64,000 bases of DNA. Origin: Antilocapra americana. Lineage: Eukaryota; Chordata; Mammalia; Artiodactyla; Antilocapridae. The notes below the pieces were generated by a model. That model was not told the DNA's origin. It did not search any database and saw nothing but the letters and a program-made list of their open reading frames with translations. The position numbers were made by a program, and so were the translations under genes. Shown here one piece after another: positions 23,045 through 33,579 of this stretch. The stretch spans positions 991,181 through 1,055,180 of the forward strand of contig ML660213.1 of NCBI GenBank assembly GCA_007570785.1, in the 5' to 3' direction. How positions within the stretch are numbered: the stretch's first letter is position 1; each line of letters begins with the position of its first letter.

Positions 23045-24250
23045 TCATTACTGATTATAGAGAAATAAGAAGGATTATAATAGACTAATAAGAGAAAGTA
23101 CACACACAAATAGGATAACTTAGATGAAAATTTCAGGACAAATTCCTAGAAACATTCAATATACTAAGATTATCTCATTAAAAAAAAAAGAAATCTGAAC
23201 AAACCTATAAATAGTGAGATAATTGAATCAGAAGTCAAAAAGTTCCCAACAAACAAAAGCTCAGAACCAGATGAATTCACTGGTGAATTTTGAGAAGCAG
23301 TTAAAGAGTTAATATCACTCCTCCTCAAAGTTTTCTAAAAAATTGAAGAGGAAATATTTGCAACCCTTCTATGAGGCCAGCATTACTTTGATACCAAAGC
23401 CAAACAAAGAAACTACAGAAAAAGAAAAGTACAAAACAACAGTTCTGATAAATATTGATGCAAAAATTTTCAACAAAATACTAACAGAAGAAATTCAACA
23501 GCACATTAAAAAGATTATTCACCATGCCCAAGTGGAATTTATATCTTGAATGCAAGGATGCTAGACACGTGAAAGTCAGTCAGTATAATATACCACATTA
23601 ACAGAATGTAAATGGAATGTTAAGGGAAGAAAATCCATAGGATCATCTCAACTGATGCAGAAAAGGCATTTGAGAAAATTAAACATATTTTCATGGCAAT
23701 AACACTCAGAAAAGCAGAAATAAAAGAAACTACCTCAACATAATAGAATTCATATACAAAAGCCCACAGCTAACATCACACCGGTGGAAAACTAAAAGCT
23801 TTTTTTAAGACCTGAAACAACACAAGGATGCCCATTTTCACCGCTTCTATTCAACATAGTGCAAGAAGTCATAGCAAGAACAATTAGACAAGAAAACTAA
23901 ATAAAAAGTATTCAGATGGGAAAGGAAGAAATAAAATTATTTCTATTTGCAAAGGATTTTATATGCAGAAAATCCTAGATTCCACACAAACTGTTAGAAC
24001 TAATAAATAAATTCAGCGAGGTTTCAGGATACAAAACCAACACAAAGTCAGTTGCATTTCTGTACACTGAAAATGAACAAGCAAAACAGGAAATTAGGAG
24101 AAAAATCAAAAAGAGTAAAATGTTCAGGAATAAACTTACTGAATAATTCTAAAAACTTGTATACTGAAAATGGAAAAATGTTGCTGAATGAAACTAAAGA
24201 TACCACTAAAGGAAAAGCATTCATGAATAGGAAAACTTCGTATGATTAAG
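23045..24250 (+). mobile_element. Old L1, ORF2 reverse transcriptase region
   Basis: Sense L1 ORF2, heavily decayed, from the start of the reverse transcriptase domain onward. A 68 aa block at 23343-23549 keeps '[13 protein letters not shown]', '[12 protein letters not shown]' and 'HHAQVEFI'. The region for motif C is recognisable as 'aaaggatttt' where YADD should be, so the catalytic site is lost. The element is interrupted at 24250 by an LTR and continues at 25112. Confidence 0.88.
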
Positions 24251-25111
24251 TGCCAGAATCGTCAGGATGCCCCCTCACTTGGATGACAAGGTCATGAGAC
24301 TGAGAAGGAAACTGCAAAGCGGCTTTTCCTTCGGGGCATCCCAAGGCAAGGCCCCTCCTGGTATTTTTCCTGGAAAATTCTGTTTATGCTCTGAACATTA
24401 GCTCATCTCAGTAGGTCAGTCCCAGTTAGAAATAATTCATCCTGAGGTAATTCCCTCACACCTTATTTCCCCCAGGGGATTGGGGAAGGCAGATTCCCTT
24501 CCCTGGGGACAAAGGAGGAATAAGGGACATTTAAATAGATTACTACACCTCCTACTTCTTACTGGGGAGTTTATCAAGAGTTCTCTGGGGGTCATGGCAA
24601 GGCCACCACCAGAAGGGCTCGTACTTGGGTCACCTTTCCACATCCCTGCTAGACTTAGTCCTCTTTCCTCTCTCCAAACTGTTTCTTTGTCCTCTTTTCT
24701 CTTTCCTCATAAGAACCGAAATAGGTTAATAGAATAAAACAGTTTCAAGCTTAAGCCCTTCTCTCTAGCTTCTACATAGTTGCACCTAATAAGAGTAATG
24801 TAACCTTTCTACTTAGATTGATGTACTTATCCAAAGTATGCTGGAGACATTCAAATGGTAAACCTACTAATGTTAAATCTGATTACAAAGAAAGATGAGC
24901 TTAATGTTAAAGTTGTTGATGATAGGCAGAAAACAAGATTGTATAGAATAATATGTGACATAATGGGTGTGTTTCTTGGGTATAAAAACTGTAAACCAAC
25001 AACAATAAAGAGAGAGACTGCTCCATCACCACACATTGACTCAGCTCATTTCTTCACTGACCCCACTCATCCCTCAAGACCCCCGGACCCCGCCCAGGCT
25101 GGACCCCGGCA
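24251..25111 (+). mobile_element. Solo LTR of an endogenous retrovirus (class II-like)
   Basis: An 861 bp unit starting TG and ending CA, flanked by the exact 6 bp repeat 'attaag' (24245-24250 and 25112-25117). The L1 host reads continuously across the site once the unit is removed. Promoter-like 'tataaaa' at 24981-24987 and polyadenylation signal 'aataaa' at 25004-25009 place the U3/R boundary near the 3' end, with an R/U5 rich in C. A 6 bp duplication fits class II (ERVK/beta-like) elements. No internal retroviral sequence is present, so it is a solo LTR formed by recombination. Orientation follows the TATA and poly(A) order. Confidence 0.88.
24981..25009 (+). promoter_or_regulatory. LTR TATA box and polyadenylation signal
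   Basis: 'tataaaa' at 24981-24987 followed 16 bases later by 'aataaa' at 25004-25009. Such close spacing implies a short R region or a poly(A) signal at the U3/R border, as in several retroviral LTRs. Confidence 0.6.
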
Positions 25112-25788
25112 ATTAAGGAACCAATATTACTTAAAGTGACATACATATTCAATGTAATCCCTACCACAATCCATGACTTTCTTGTGGAAATAGAAAAACT
25201 GGATCTAACATTTATATGAAATTTCAAGGGACCCTGAATAAACAAAATAGTATTGAAAAAAATGAAAAAAGTTGGAGGCTTCACACGTCTTGATTTTAAA
25301 ATTTACTACATAGCTAGAGTAACCAGAACAATTTGATAGAATAAAAACACATATGTAGACCCATGGAATATAACGTAGAGCCCAGAAATAAACCTATGTA
25401 TATATGGTCAGCCAAATATTAACAATGATAAGACCATTTAATAGGGAGATGCCATGCTTTTTAACAAATTATAATGGAAACAGAATATTCACTTGCAAAA
25501 CAATTGGACCCTTAATTATACCATGTGTGAAAACTAACTTAAGATGGATCAAATATGAGCTAAAATTATCAAAATTTTAGGAGAAAACATATAGGAAATC
25601 ATGACACTGGATTTGACAATGGTTTCTCGGACATAACACCAAAAGCACAGGCAACCTCCCAAAAAAGATAAATTGGACAATGTTGAAATTAAATTTTCTA
25701 TGCGTCAAATGACACAGTTAACAATAAAATGGTAACCTTTGGAATTTTTTAAAATTTTAATCATATATCTGATAAGATGTTACTATCC

Positions 25789-25791
<3 letters not shown>

Positions 25792-25827
<36 letters not shown>
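25792..25827. repeat. (TA)n microsatellite
   Basis: About 17 to 18 uninterrupted TA units inside the old L1. Confidence 0.97.
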
Positions 25828-25829
<2 letters not shown>

Positions 25830-26447
25830 CAGAAAGTCAAATAACACATTAGAGATTTCTATTCAGAATATAGAAAGAATCTGAACAACTCAAAACAATG
25901 GATGAATCTTATATGTTTTTTACACTTAAAATTAAAACAATGTTAAAATGGACAAAAAGACTTGAATAGATATTTCCCCAAAAGGAAACAAATGGCCAAT
26001 AAGCAGATGAAAAGATTACCAATATCACTAACCATTAGAAAAATGCAAATGAAAACCACAATGAGATATCACCTTGTACCCATAGAATGGCTAACATCAA
26101 CAAAAACAAAACAACAAAATCAGAAAATAAGTGTTAGCAAAGATATGGAGAAATTGGAATCCTGCGCATTGTTGGTAGAAATGTTAAACAGGGCAGCCTC
26201 CAAGAAAACAGCACTGTGGTACCTCTAAAAGAAATAAAGTAGAATTACCATATGATCCAGTTATTTCTATCTTGGAGCATATACCCAAAAGAATCTAAAG
26301 TAGGAACTCGAGTACCCAGAAGAATCTAAAGCAGGAACTCAAGCATGTATGTGTCTACCCATGTTCATAACAGCATTACTCTTGATAGTCAAAAGGTGGA
26401 TGCAATCAAAGTGTCTGTTGATGGTTGCATGAATAAAACATAGTGTA

Positions 26448-26625
26448 GAGACTTCCCTGGTGGTCCAGAGGTTAAGAACCTGCCTTCCAACATGTTGACT
26501 GATCCCTGGTCAGGGAACTAAGATATCCCACAAGTCATGGGGCAACTGAATCTGAGGTCAAAACTAGAGAAGGCTCACATTCCTCAAAAAAGACCCAGCA
26601 TAGCTGAAATAAAATAATAAGTAAA
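26448..26625 (+). mobile_element. CHR-type SINE in old L1
   Basis: Head 'gacttccctggtggtccaga', long tail and A-rich end. Flanked by 'tgaataaaacatagtgta' (from 26430) and 'tgaataaaatatggta' (from 26626), an aged target duplication. L1 sequence continues on both sides. Confidence 0.88.
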
Positions 26626-26654
26626 TGAATAAAATATGGTATACACATGCAATA

Positions 26655-26872
26655 GGGGCTTCCCATGTCATGCAAGTGTTAAAGAAACCCCCTGCCAATG
26701 CAAGAGACATAAGAGATATGAGTTCGATCCCTGGGTCAAGAAGATCCCCTGAAGGAGGGCACAGCAACACACTCTTAGTATTCTTGCCTGAAGAATCCCC
26801 ATGAAAAGCAGAGCCTGGCTGGCTACAATCCATAGCGTCACAAAGAGTTGGACATGACCGAAGCAACTTAGC
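26655..26872 (+). mobile_element. Bov-tA SINE in old L1
   Basis: Full-length but diverged: 'gggcttcccatgtcatgcaa' head, 'gagttcgatccctgggtc' B box, and the 'ggacatgaccgaagcaactt' end. Only a few bases of L1 separate it from the CHR SINE upstream. Confidence 0.9.
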
Positions 26873-26925
26873 ATTCACATATACATAAAATGGACTACTG
26901 TTCAACCGTAAAAAGGAAGGAAAGA

Positions 26926-27190
26926 CTCCTTGCATCCCTGGGATAAAGCCTACTTGATCATGATGTATGATTTTTTTAATGGAGGTTCCTTAAAAAGCTG
27001 CAAATAGTCCTGCCATATGACCCAGCAATCCCACTGCTGGGCATATACACCAAGGAAACCAGAAATGAAAGAGCCACATGTACCCCAATGTTCATCGCTG
27101 CTTTGTTTACAATAGCCAGGACATGGAAGCAACCTAGATGCCCATCAACTGACGAATGGATAAGAAAGCTGTGGTACATATACACATATG
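26926..27190. mobile_element. L1 chimera: inverted ORF2 piece joined to sense 3' piece
   Basis: 26926-26974 is antisense L1 ORF2 (the reverse of a 'HHDQVGFIPGMQ'-like coding stretch). 26981-27190 is sense L1 encoding '[14 protein letters not shown]' and '[13 protein letters not shown]'. The two orientations abut at about 26975. This resembles a twin-primed insertion with a large internal deletion, but the 3' UTR and poly(A) tail are missing at 27190. Confidence 0.72.
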
Positions 27191-27205
27191 TTACTTTCAA
27201 TTAAA

Positions 27206-27320
27206 CATCAGTTCAGTTCATTTGTTCAGTCTTGCCCGACTCTTTGCAACCCCATGGACTATAGCACGCCAGACTTCCCTGTCCACCACAAATTCTCGAG
27301 TTTGCTCAAAATCATGTCTG
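27206..27320 (-). mobile_element. BovB LINE 3' end, short
   Basis: Last 115 bp of BovB, antisense. Flanked by 'tcaattaaa' at 27197-27205 and 'tcaactaaa' at 27321-27329 (8 of 9 identical), read as the target duplication. Confidence 0.85.
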
Positions 27321-27410
27321 TCAACTAAATAAAAATCAGTTATGATAATAAAAAGTATCCATTAAAATCTTTCAAAGATCACACTCATATTAGAAGGTAG
27401 ATTTTTAAAT

Positions 27411-28312
27411 ATTGAGTTAGTCAAAAGTTCATTTGAGTTTTTCTTTTTTTTTTTTATTAGTTTTGCCATACAATGACATGATATTGCCATGGGTTTACAT
27501 ATGCTCCCCCTCCAGAACCCCCCTCCCTTCTCCCTCCCTCCTCCCTCCCCCCGGAAAATCTCAGTGCACCAGCCCCGAGCATCAATCCTGGGCTGGCGAT
27601 TGATTACACATATGAAAATTAACATGTTTCAATGCCATTCTCCCATATCATCCCACTCTTGCCCTCATCCACAGAGCCCACGAGTCTGTTCTATACATCT
27701 GCGTTTCTTTTGCTGTCTCGCATGCTGGGTTCTCATTACCATCTTTCTAAATTCCATATATATGCATTAGTATACTGTATTGTTGTTTTCCCTTCTGGCT
27801 AACTTCACTCTGGATAATAGGCTCCAGTTCCGTCCATCTGAGTAGAACTGATTCAAATGAATTTTTTTTTAATGCTGAGTAATATTCCATTGTGTATATG
27901 TACCACAGCTTTCTTATCCATTCGTCAGTTGATGGGCATCTAGGTTGCTTCCATGTGCTGGCTATTGTAAACAATGCAGCGATGAACATTGGGGTACACG
28001 TGGCTCTTTCAATTCTGGTTTCCTTGGTGTATATGCCCAGCAGTGGGATTGCTGGGTCATATGGCAGGACTATTTGCAGTTTTTTAAGGAATCTCCACAC
28101 TGTTTTCCATAGTGGCTGTACTAGTTTGCATTCCCACCAACAGTGTAAAGTGGTACCTCATTGTGGTTTTGATTTGCATTTCTCTGATAATGAGTGATGT
28201 TGAGCATCTTTTCCTGTGTTTGTTAGCCATTTTTATGTCTTCTTTGGAGAAATGTATGAGTTTTTCTATAATGTGTTTTAGAAAAACCCTAATGAACTTT
28301 TTGGCCAATCCA
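27411..28312. mobile_element. Mariner-type MITE (about 80 bp), split by an L1
   Basis: Left arm 27411-27444 ('gtcaaaagttcatttgagt') and right arm 28268-28312 ('aatgaactttttggccaatc') are imperfect inverted complements of each other. Joined, they give an almost palindromic element of about 80 bp with TA at both outer ends, the layout of ruminant mariner-derived MITEs. An L1 with its own target duplication occupies 27445-28256. Confidence 0.75.
27445..28256 (-). mobile_element. Young ruminant L1, 5'-truncated, inside a mariner MITE
   Basis: Antisense L1: poly(T) at the left end, 3' UTR, then the C-terminal part of ORF2 (117 aa antisense frame at 27747-28100 with '[13 protein letters not shown]' and '[13 protein letters not shown]'). 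The 11 bp repeat 'tgagtttttct' at 27434-27444 and 28257-28267 is an exact target duplication. Compared with the 14.8 kb copy it lacks a block around the Cys/His cluster, where the frame becomes '[11 protein letters not shown]'. Confidence 0.95.
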
Positions 28313-28737
28313 ATATTACATGGTATGGGAACACTACATTTTAGACAATTCCTATTGTGGACATCCTCACTGTCATCACAGGTCTCCAGTCTCCTCCGGT
28401 TGCTGCTGCTACAGAATCACTGCTTGACTGGGCCACGACTACAGTTGCCACCACCTCGGCACACTTTACTCTCTAAGATTTCTGAATATCTCCAGTGTCT
28501 TGAATGGATCATCTTCTGTTCAATCCAGATTCATGTGTACCTTACAGACATTCACTCTATTGACACTTGAGAGATTAGGACCTCCCCACCTATTTAACAC
28601 TAGTACATAAGACACTACACAAAACTTATAAATATGCCTAACTCATTAAGTAAATAATTATTTGATATTTCATCCATCTGGAGTTCCCTTTCTTCCCTCC
28701 TTCTGTTGACTGACACCTATTAGGCCATCATAATTCA
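28313..28737. other. Unassigned sequence
   Basis: No family recognised. The 152 aa frame at 28112-28570 (+) is antisense L1 followed by unrelated DNA. The sequence around 28680-28737 together with 28941-29050 might be a very old LINE2-like piece, but I cannot support that. Confidence 0.35.
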
Positions 28738-28745
28738 GTCTAGAT

Positions 28746-28932
28746 CAGGAATCCCCAACCTCCAGGATCTAATGCCTGATGATCTGAGGTGGGGCTGATG
28801 GAATAACAGAAATAAAGTGCAAAATAAACATAGTACACTGAAATCATCCTGAAACCATCCCCTACCATGGTCCATGGAAAACTTGTCTTCTGTAAAACCT
28901 TTCCCTGGTGCCAAAAAGTTTGGAGACTACTG
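28746..28932 (+). mobile_element. MER1-like hAT (Charlie) MITE
   Basis: A 187 bp element with inverted ends: 'caggaatccccaacctcc' at the left and 'caaaaagtttggagactactg' shortened to its last 18 bases at the right, plus the internal phrase 'atgcctgatgatctgaggtg' typical of MER1. It is flanked by the exact 8 bp repeat 'gtctagat' (28738-28745 and 28933-28940), the duplication length expected for hAT transposition. Non-autonomous, no coding capacity. Confidence 0.85.
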
Positions 28933-29250
28933 GTCTAGATGTCATATTCTTAGGATTTTTCTTCAGTCTCCTGGATTGTCTGTTCCCATAGTTCCCTGTC
29001 CTTTCCTCAGTGAATCCACTTAACAGACCTTACTGTTTTTCTGTGTAACTCCCACTGTCCTTAAAGAATAAATATGGCCATGATAGCAATCAAAGCTACT
29101 ATTTATCTGTGCCAATACACTGTAGAGAAAAACATGCTTCCTTGAAATGTCCTAAAACCAACTTTGAAACAGTTCAGAAAGTGGAAGAGAGTAGATGAAG
29201 GAAAACTGAATCAAATTTGGCCATGAATTGATAATTGTTATCAGTGGGTT

Positions 29251-30658
29251 AAAAGATGATACTGATACATTGCTGCACTCAATATGCCCAGGAAATCTGG
29301 AAAACTCAGCAGTGACTGGAAAGGTCAATTTTCATTCCAATCCCAAACAAATGAAATGCCAAAGAATGTTCAAACTACCATACAATTGCACTCACCTCAC
29401 ACACTAGCAAAGTAATGGTCAAAATTCTCCAAGCCAGGTTTCAACAATATGTGAACCATTAACTTCCAGATGTTCAAGCTTGATTTAGAAAAGGCAGAGG
29501 AACCAGAGATCAAATTGCCAACATCTATTGGATCATAGAAAAAGCAAGAGAGTTCCAGAAAAACATCTGCTTTTGCTTCATTGACTACGCTAAAGCCTTT
29601 GACTGTGTGGAACACCACAAACTGCGGAAAATTCTTCAAGAGATGGGAATGCCAGAAAACCTTACCTGCCTCCTGAGAAATCTGTACGCAGGTGAAGAAG
29701 CAACATTTAGAACTGGACATGGAACAATGGACTGGTTCCAAACTGGGAAAGGAGTATGTCAAAGCTGTATGTTATCACCCTGATTATTTATGTTATCTGT
29801 AGAGTACCTGATATGAAATTCTAGGCTGGATTAATCACAAGCTGGAATCAAGATTGCCAGGAGAAATAGCAATATCCTTAGATATGCAGATGACACCACC
29901 CTTATGGCAGAAAGTGAAGAAGAACTAAAGAGCCTCTTGATGAAACTGAAAGAGGAGAGTCTAACAGCTGGCTTAAAACTCAACATTCAAAAAACTTAGA
30001 TCATACATTTGGTCCCATCACTTCATGGTAAATAGATGGGGAAACAAAGGAAACAGTGAGAGACTTGGGGGGCTCCAATATCACTGCAGATGATAACTGC
30101 AGTCATGAAATGAAAAGATGCTTACTCCTTGGGAGAAAAGCTATGACTAATCTAGAGAGCATATTAAAAAGCAGAGACATTACTTTGCCAACAAAGCTCC
30201 ATCTAGTCAAAGCTATGGTTTTTCCAGTAGTCATGTATGGATGTGAGATTTGGATTATAAAGAAAGCTGAGTGCCAAAGAATTGATTCTTTTCAACTGTG
30301 GTGTTGAAGAAGACTCTTGAGAGTCCCTTGGATTGCAAGGAGATCAAACCAGTCCATCCTAAAGGAGATCAGTCCTGAATATTCATTGGAAGGACTGTGC
30401 TGGAGCTGAAGCTCCAATACTTTGGTCACCTCAAGCAAAGAACTGACTCATTTGAAAAGACCCTGGTGCTGGGAAAGATTGAAGGCAAGAGGAGAAGGGG
30501 ATGACAGAGGATGAAATGGTTGGACGGCATCACTGACTCAATGGACATGAGTTTGAGCAAGCTCCAGGAGTTGGTGATGGACAGGGAAGCTTGGAGTAGT
30601 GCCTCCATGGGGTCATAAAGTGTTGGACACAACTGAGGGACTGAACTGAACTGAACTG
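29251..30658 (+). mobile_element. BovB LINE, reverse transcriptase to 3' end
   Basis: Sense BovB from just upstream of the reverse transcriptase domain to the 'actgaactgaactgaactg' end. Motif C 'YADD' is intact at 29883-29894, but frameshifts and stops break the frame; an 83 aa block at 30056-30307 keeps 'KAMVFPVVMYGCE'. 5'-truncated; the exact start is uncertain by about 20 bases. Confidence 0.93.
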
Positions 30659-30659
30659 A

Positions 30660-31115
30660 CAGTGGATGATGGATACCTTGGGTTCAACATAATTTTCTAT
30701 ATTTGTTTGAAATGTTCCATGTAAACTTCAGAATTCACCACTAATGATTCTCAGAGTTCTCAGAGAGTATCCTGTAATCTAGACCCCTTACCTACTGTAG
30801 GGTTTGCTGTTTGTTCTCTTCCATAGCACTGTCTCCTAGTTCCCCTCAGATTCTACATGGCAAGGGGCTGCTGACACTTGCCTAGAATACAGACACTGAT
30901 GACACAGGCAGACACGTGTGCTAAGGCTGCTGATTCCTGCTCTCCTGGGAGCCTGGTATTGGAGAGGATAACAACTGGACTGAGGACAAAGGGTACCATC
31001 TCTATAGATCCTTGTACAACCTCTTGCTTAAATGACAGTAGCACCAGTGATTAGTTCCTGGTGCCACACATGTTCAATCAGCATTTTAGCCAAACAAGCT
31101 TTCTTTTGACTTTCC
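30660..31115. other. Single-copy DNA
   Basis: No recognised feature. Confidence 0.4.
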
Positions 31116-31117
31116 AT

Positions 31118-31363
31118 GGACTTCCATCCATGGAAAATCTCATGGATGATGGAGACTGGTAGGCTGCAGTCCACGGGGTAGCAACGAGTCGGACAAGGCT
31201 GAACGACTTCACTTTCATTTTTTCACTTTCATGCATTGGAGAAGGAAATGGCAACCCACTCCAGTGTTCTTGCCTGGAGAATCCCAGGGATGGCAGAGCC
31301 TGGTGGGCTGCCATCTATGGGGTCACACAGAGTCGGACACGACTGAAGCGACCTAGCAGCAGT
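31118..31363 (+). mobile_element. BOV-A2 SINE
   Basis: Dimeric, with the linker 'cactttcattttttcacttt' and two 'ggcaacccactccag'-type monomers (the first truncated). It ends 'acgactgaagcgacctagca' with a short (agc) tract. Confidence 0.93.
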
Positions 31364-31389
31364 ATCAGACTTTCAGTTACTCTTCTGTT

Positions 31390-32005
31390 GTAATCATCTC
31401 CCAAAAGACATCTCTGTGTCCCTTAGGAAATACGAGGTGATAGAAACTGGCTTATGGGATTATTGAATAAGAGGTGCCCAAACAGGTTGAGAAATGAAAT
31501 ATTTCCAGCCATATCAGTAAATAATGAACATCGTGGTCATCAGCAATTGCAGCCACCATGGATGATGGGCTGGTGAGTCCTAAGGGAATTCAGGAAGGAA
31601 AGAATACCTGCCATCAACCAGCCCTCAGACTGCAGCCACTCCCCCTGGGCCCTGAGGAAACTCAAGATGTGAAACAAAGAATACTGGTCCCAGATAGGTG
31701 ATGTGCATATCAAAAGACTGATTTCACTGAGCCCAGATTCTTACATTCTTCCATACACAGCAAAGTGCCAAATTCCTTAAATTGGGATTATCTGGGTTTC
31801 TTTAATTTTCAATAATCTTTTGGCATTCAGACTACCTGCCGTTTGTTGCCAAACTTCTATATAATCTGGCCCCCATTTTCATCACCTCTGAGCAGTTCCC
31901 TCACAGTAACTGGAGATGCTGTCTCCTGGGCTTTCAGTCCTAAAAATTCCTACCAAATAAAACATAACTCTCAACTTTAAAGGCTGTAAATATTTTTTAT
32001 GTCCA
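31390..32005 (+). mobile_element. Probable old ERV LTR
   Basis: The 3' half has LTR layout: 'cttctatataatctgg' (TATA-like), 'gagcagttccctcacagtaa', 'gatgctgtctcctgggct', then a polyadenylation signal 'aataaaa' near 31958 followed by 'ctcaactttaaaggctg'. I associate these phrases with class I-like mammalian LTRs. Ends and target duplication are not identifiable, so the limits are approximate. Confidence 0.5.
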
Positions 32006-32009
32006 CAAT

Positions 32010-33020
32010 GTTCAGAATAATATTGTCACTGCCTCTCTGACATATATCCCACTTTATCTGAACCCAACTTGTACTCATCTCACTTGCCCTCCTCCTATAA
32101 GCCAATCCTATTATTGAAAAATACACTTCTTAAAATTTCCACTTCTTCATCCACTAAAAATTACACAGAACACTCTCCCAGACACTACATGTGTCATTTT
32201 AAAACTCTATTACAAAACATAGTTAAAGGAAAGTAACATGTTTATGTTTTAGTATATTATACTATAAAAGACTTATTCCAGATAGTATGTGTTTAAACAG
32301 TATTTAGTTGGACTTTATTACAAATCATCTGAAAAGGCCCATAGGGAAGAACTGGGATAATTACTATAAATTACCTTTGGTGAGCTTGGGTCTTGCTAGG
32401 CTTAAACTAATCACTCATTGAGAGTTTCTACCTTTGGAAGGATCACTAACTTATTCAGGCCACCAAGGTACTATTTACTGTTTTTATTACCCCTGAGTCC
32501 CTGAAGCTAAACAGCTAATAAAAAATCAACAAAGGCTTTCTTTCCCACTCATCTGCTGTAAGTGATTTTACCTTTTATTTCTTGCCATCACCTCAGGCAA
32601 ATACAGAATCCAAATGTGATAATACTTTTTTTTTATGAAATGAATTTTAATTTTGATTAGCTCAAAGCTGTCTGATGTTACTCAACATTTGTACCTTAGC
32701 TTAAGGACCTTTAGAAAGGGACTTTTTAAATGAAAGAAAATTAAACAAAGGCAGAAAAATAAATTTGCTTTTTCCTTTGTGGCTTCCTACACCTGAGAGT
32801 TCAATTCCCCCAAAGAAGCACTTCAGTGTAACTTTAACTTTTATACAGGCAATGTTACTTTTATCTACTTTTCCCAGTCCTTTTTAGTGTTAATTTTTCT
32901 AATTTTTTCTGAATTTACATTGACCTTTGGTATACAAGAGAGGATAATTGTAATACTAAAATTTCATTTGAATACATTTCTACCATCAATCAGAAATGTG
33001 TACATCATTTTAGCATTTGG
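32010..33020. other. Single-copy AT-rich DNA
   Basis: Nothing recognised. Confidence 0.4.
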
Positions 33021-33021
33021 A

Positions 33022-33303
33022 GCAACACTGTCCAAAAGAGGTTTCTGAGACACTATGGTTTATATCTGTATTGTCTAATGTGGTGGTCATCAAACATACA
33101 TGGCTACTGAGTTCCTAAAATGTAACTAATGAAACTGAGGAACTAAACCTTGAATTTTATTTAATTTTCATTAATTTATTTTTAAATATATCTATTTATT
33201 TATTTTCTTTACATTATTGTGTCGATTTTGCCATACATTGACATGAATCTGCCATAAACTGAAATAACCACGTGTGTCTAGTGGCTATATACTGGACAGC
33301 ACA
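33022..33303 (+). mobile_element. MER58-like hAT MITE with an L1 snippet inside
   Basis: Ends resemble 'caacactgtcc' at the left and 'ggacagcacag' at the right (inverted). The internal AT-rich core 'attttatttaattttcatta' is flanked by 'atggctactgag' and 'gtgtctagtggcta', as in MER58 elements. About 65 bp of antisense ruminant L1 3' end (roughly 33190-33256) lies in the core. Confidence 0.72.
33190..33256 (-). mobile_element. L1 3' end snippet
   Basis: Contains 'ttttgccatacattgacatg', the antisense start of the ruminant L1 3' UTR also seen at 35.14 kb and 37.49 kb. Very short 5'-truncated insertion inside the hAT element. Confidence 0.75.
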
Positions 33304-33579
33304 GGTATAGAACATAAATGAGCAAAACTTCAAATGACAATGGCAACAGTTCTAAAATCCCAGCTCTGCCACCAGCTTGCTCTGGGGTCCTAGGATGAAG
33401 ATTTCATGATTCAAGGAAGAACAGGATTGTGCCAGAATGGAGCTTTATGAGAAATGTTATCCTCTCAGTCTCAGAGCAACAGTAGCAGTCCACACCCTTC
33501 CCTGTTTTTCATTCTCTGTATTGGTCTTGGGATCTTTACCAGAAAATGCATAAGGTTTATGAAGACACCACAAACACTG

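Larger units (their letters stand above)
25112..26925 (+). mobile_element. Old L1 continued, ORF2 C-terminus and 3' end (two SINEs inside)
   Basis: Continuation of the L1 broken by the solo LTR; it reads through the ORF2 C-terminal region (88 aa block at 25962-26228 with 'TIRKMQMKTTMRYHL') to the start of the 3' UTR. A (TA)n tract interrupts it at 25792-25827. Two SINEs (26448-26625 and 26655-26872) are inserted near the end, and the last recognisable L1 piece is about 26873-26925. Confidence 0.85.

Noticed and set aside
28680..29050. Possible LINE2 remnant flanking the hAT element
   Set aside because: The resemblance is too weak to separate from chance without an alignment.
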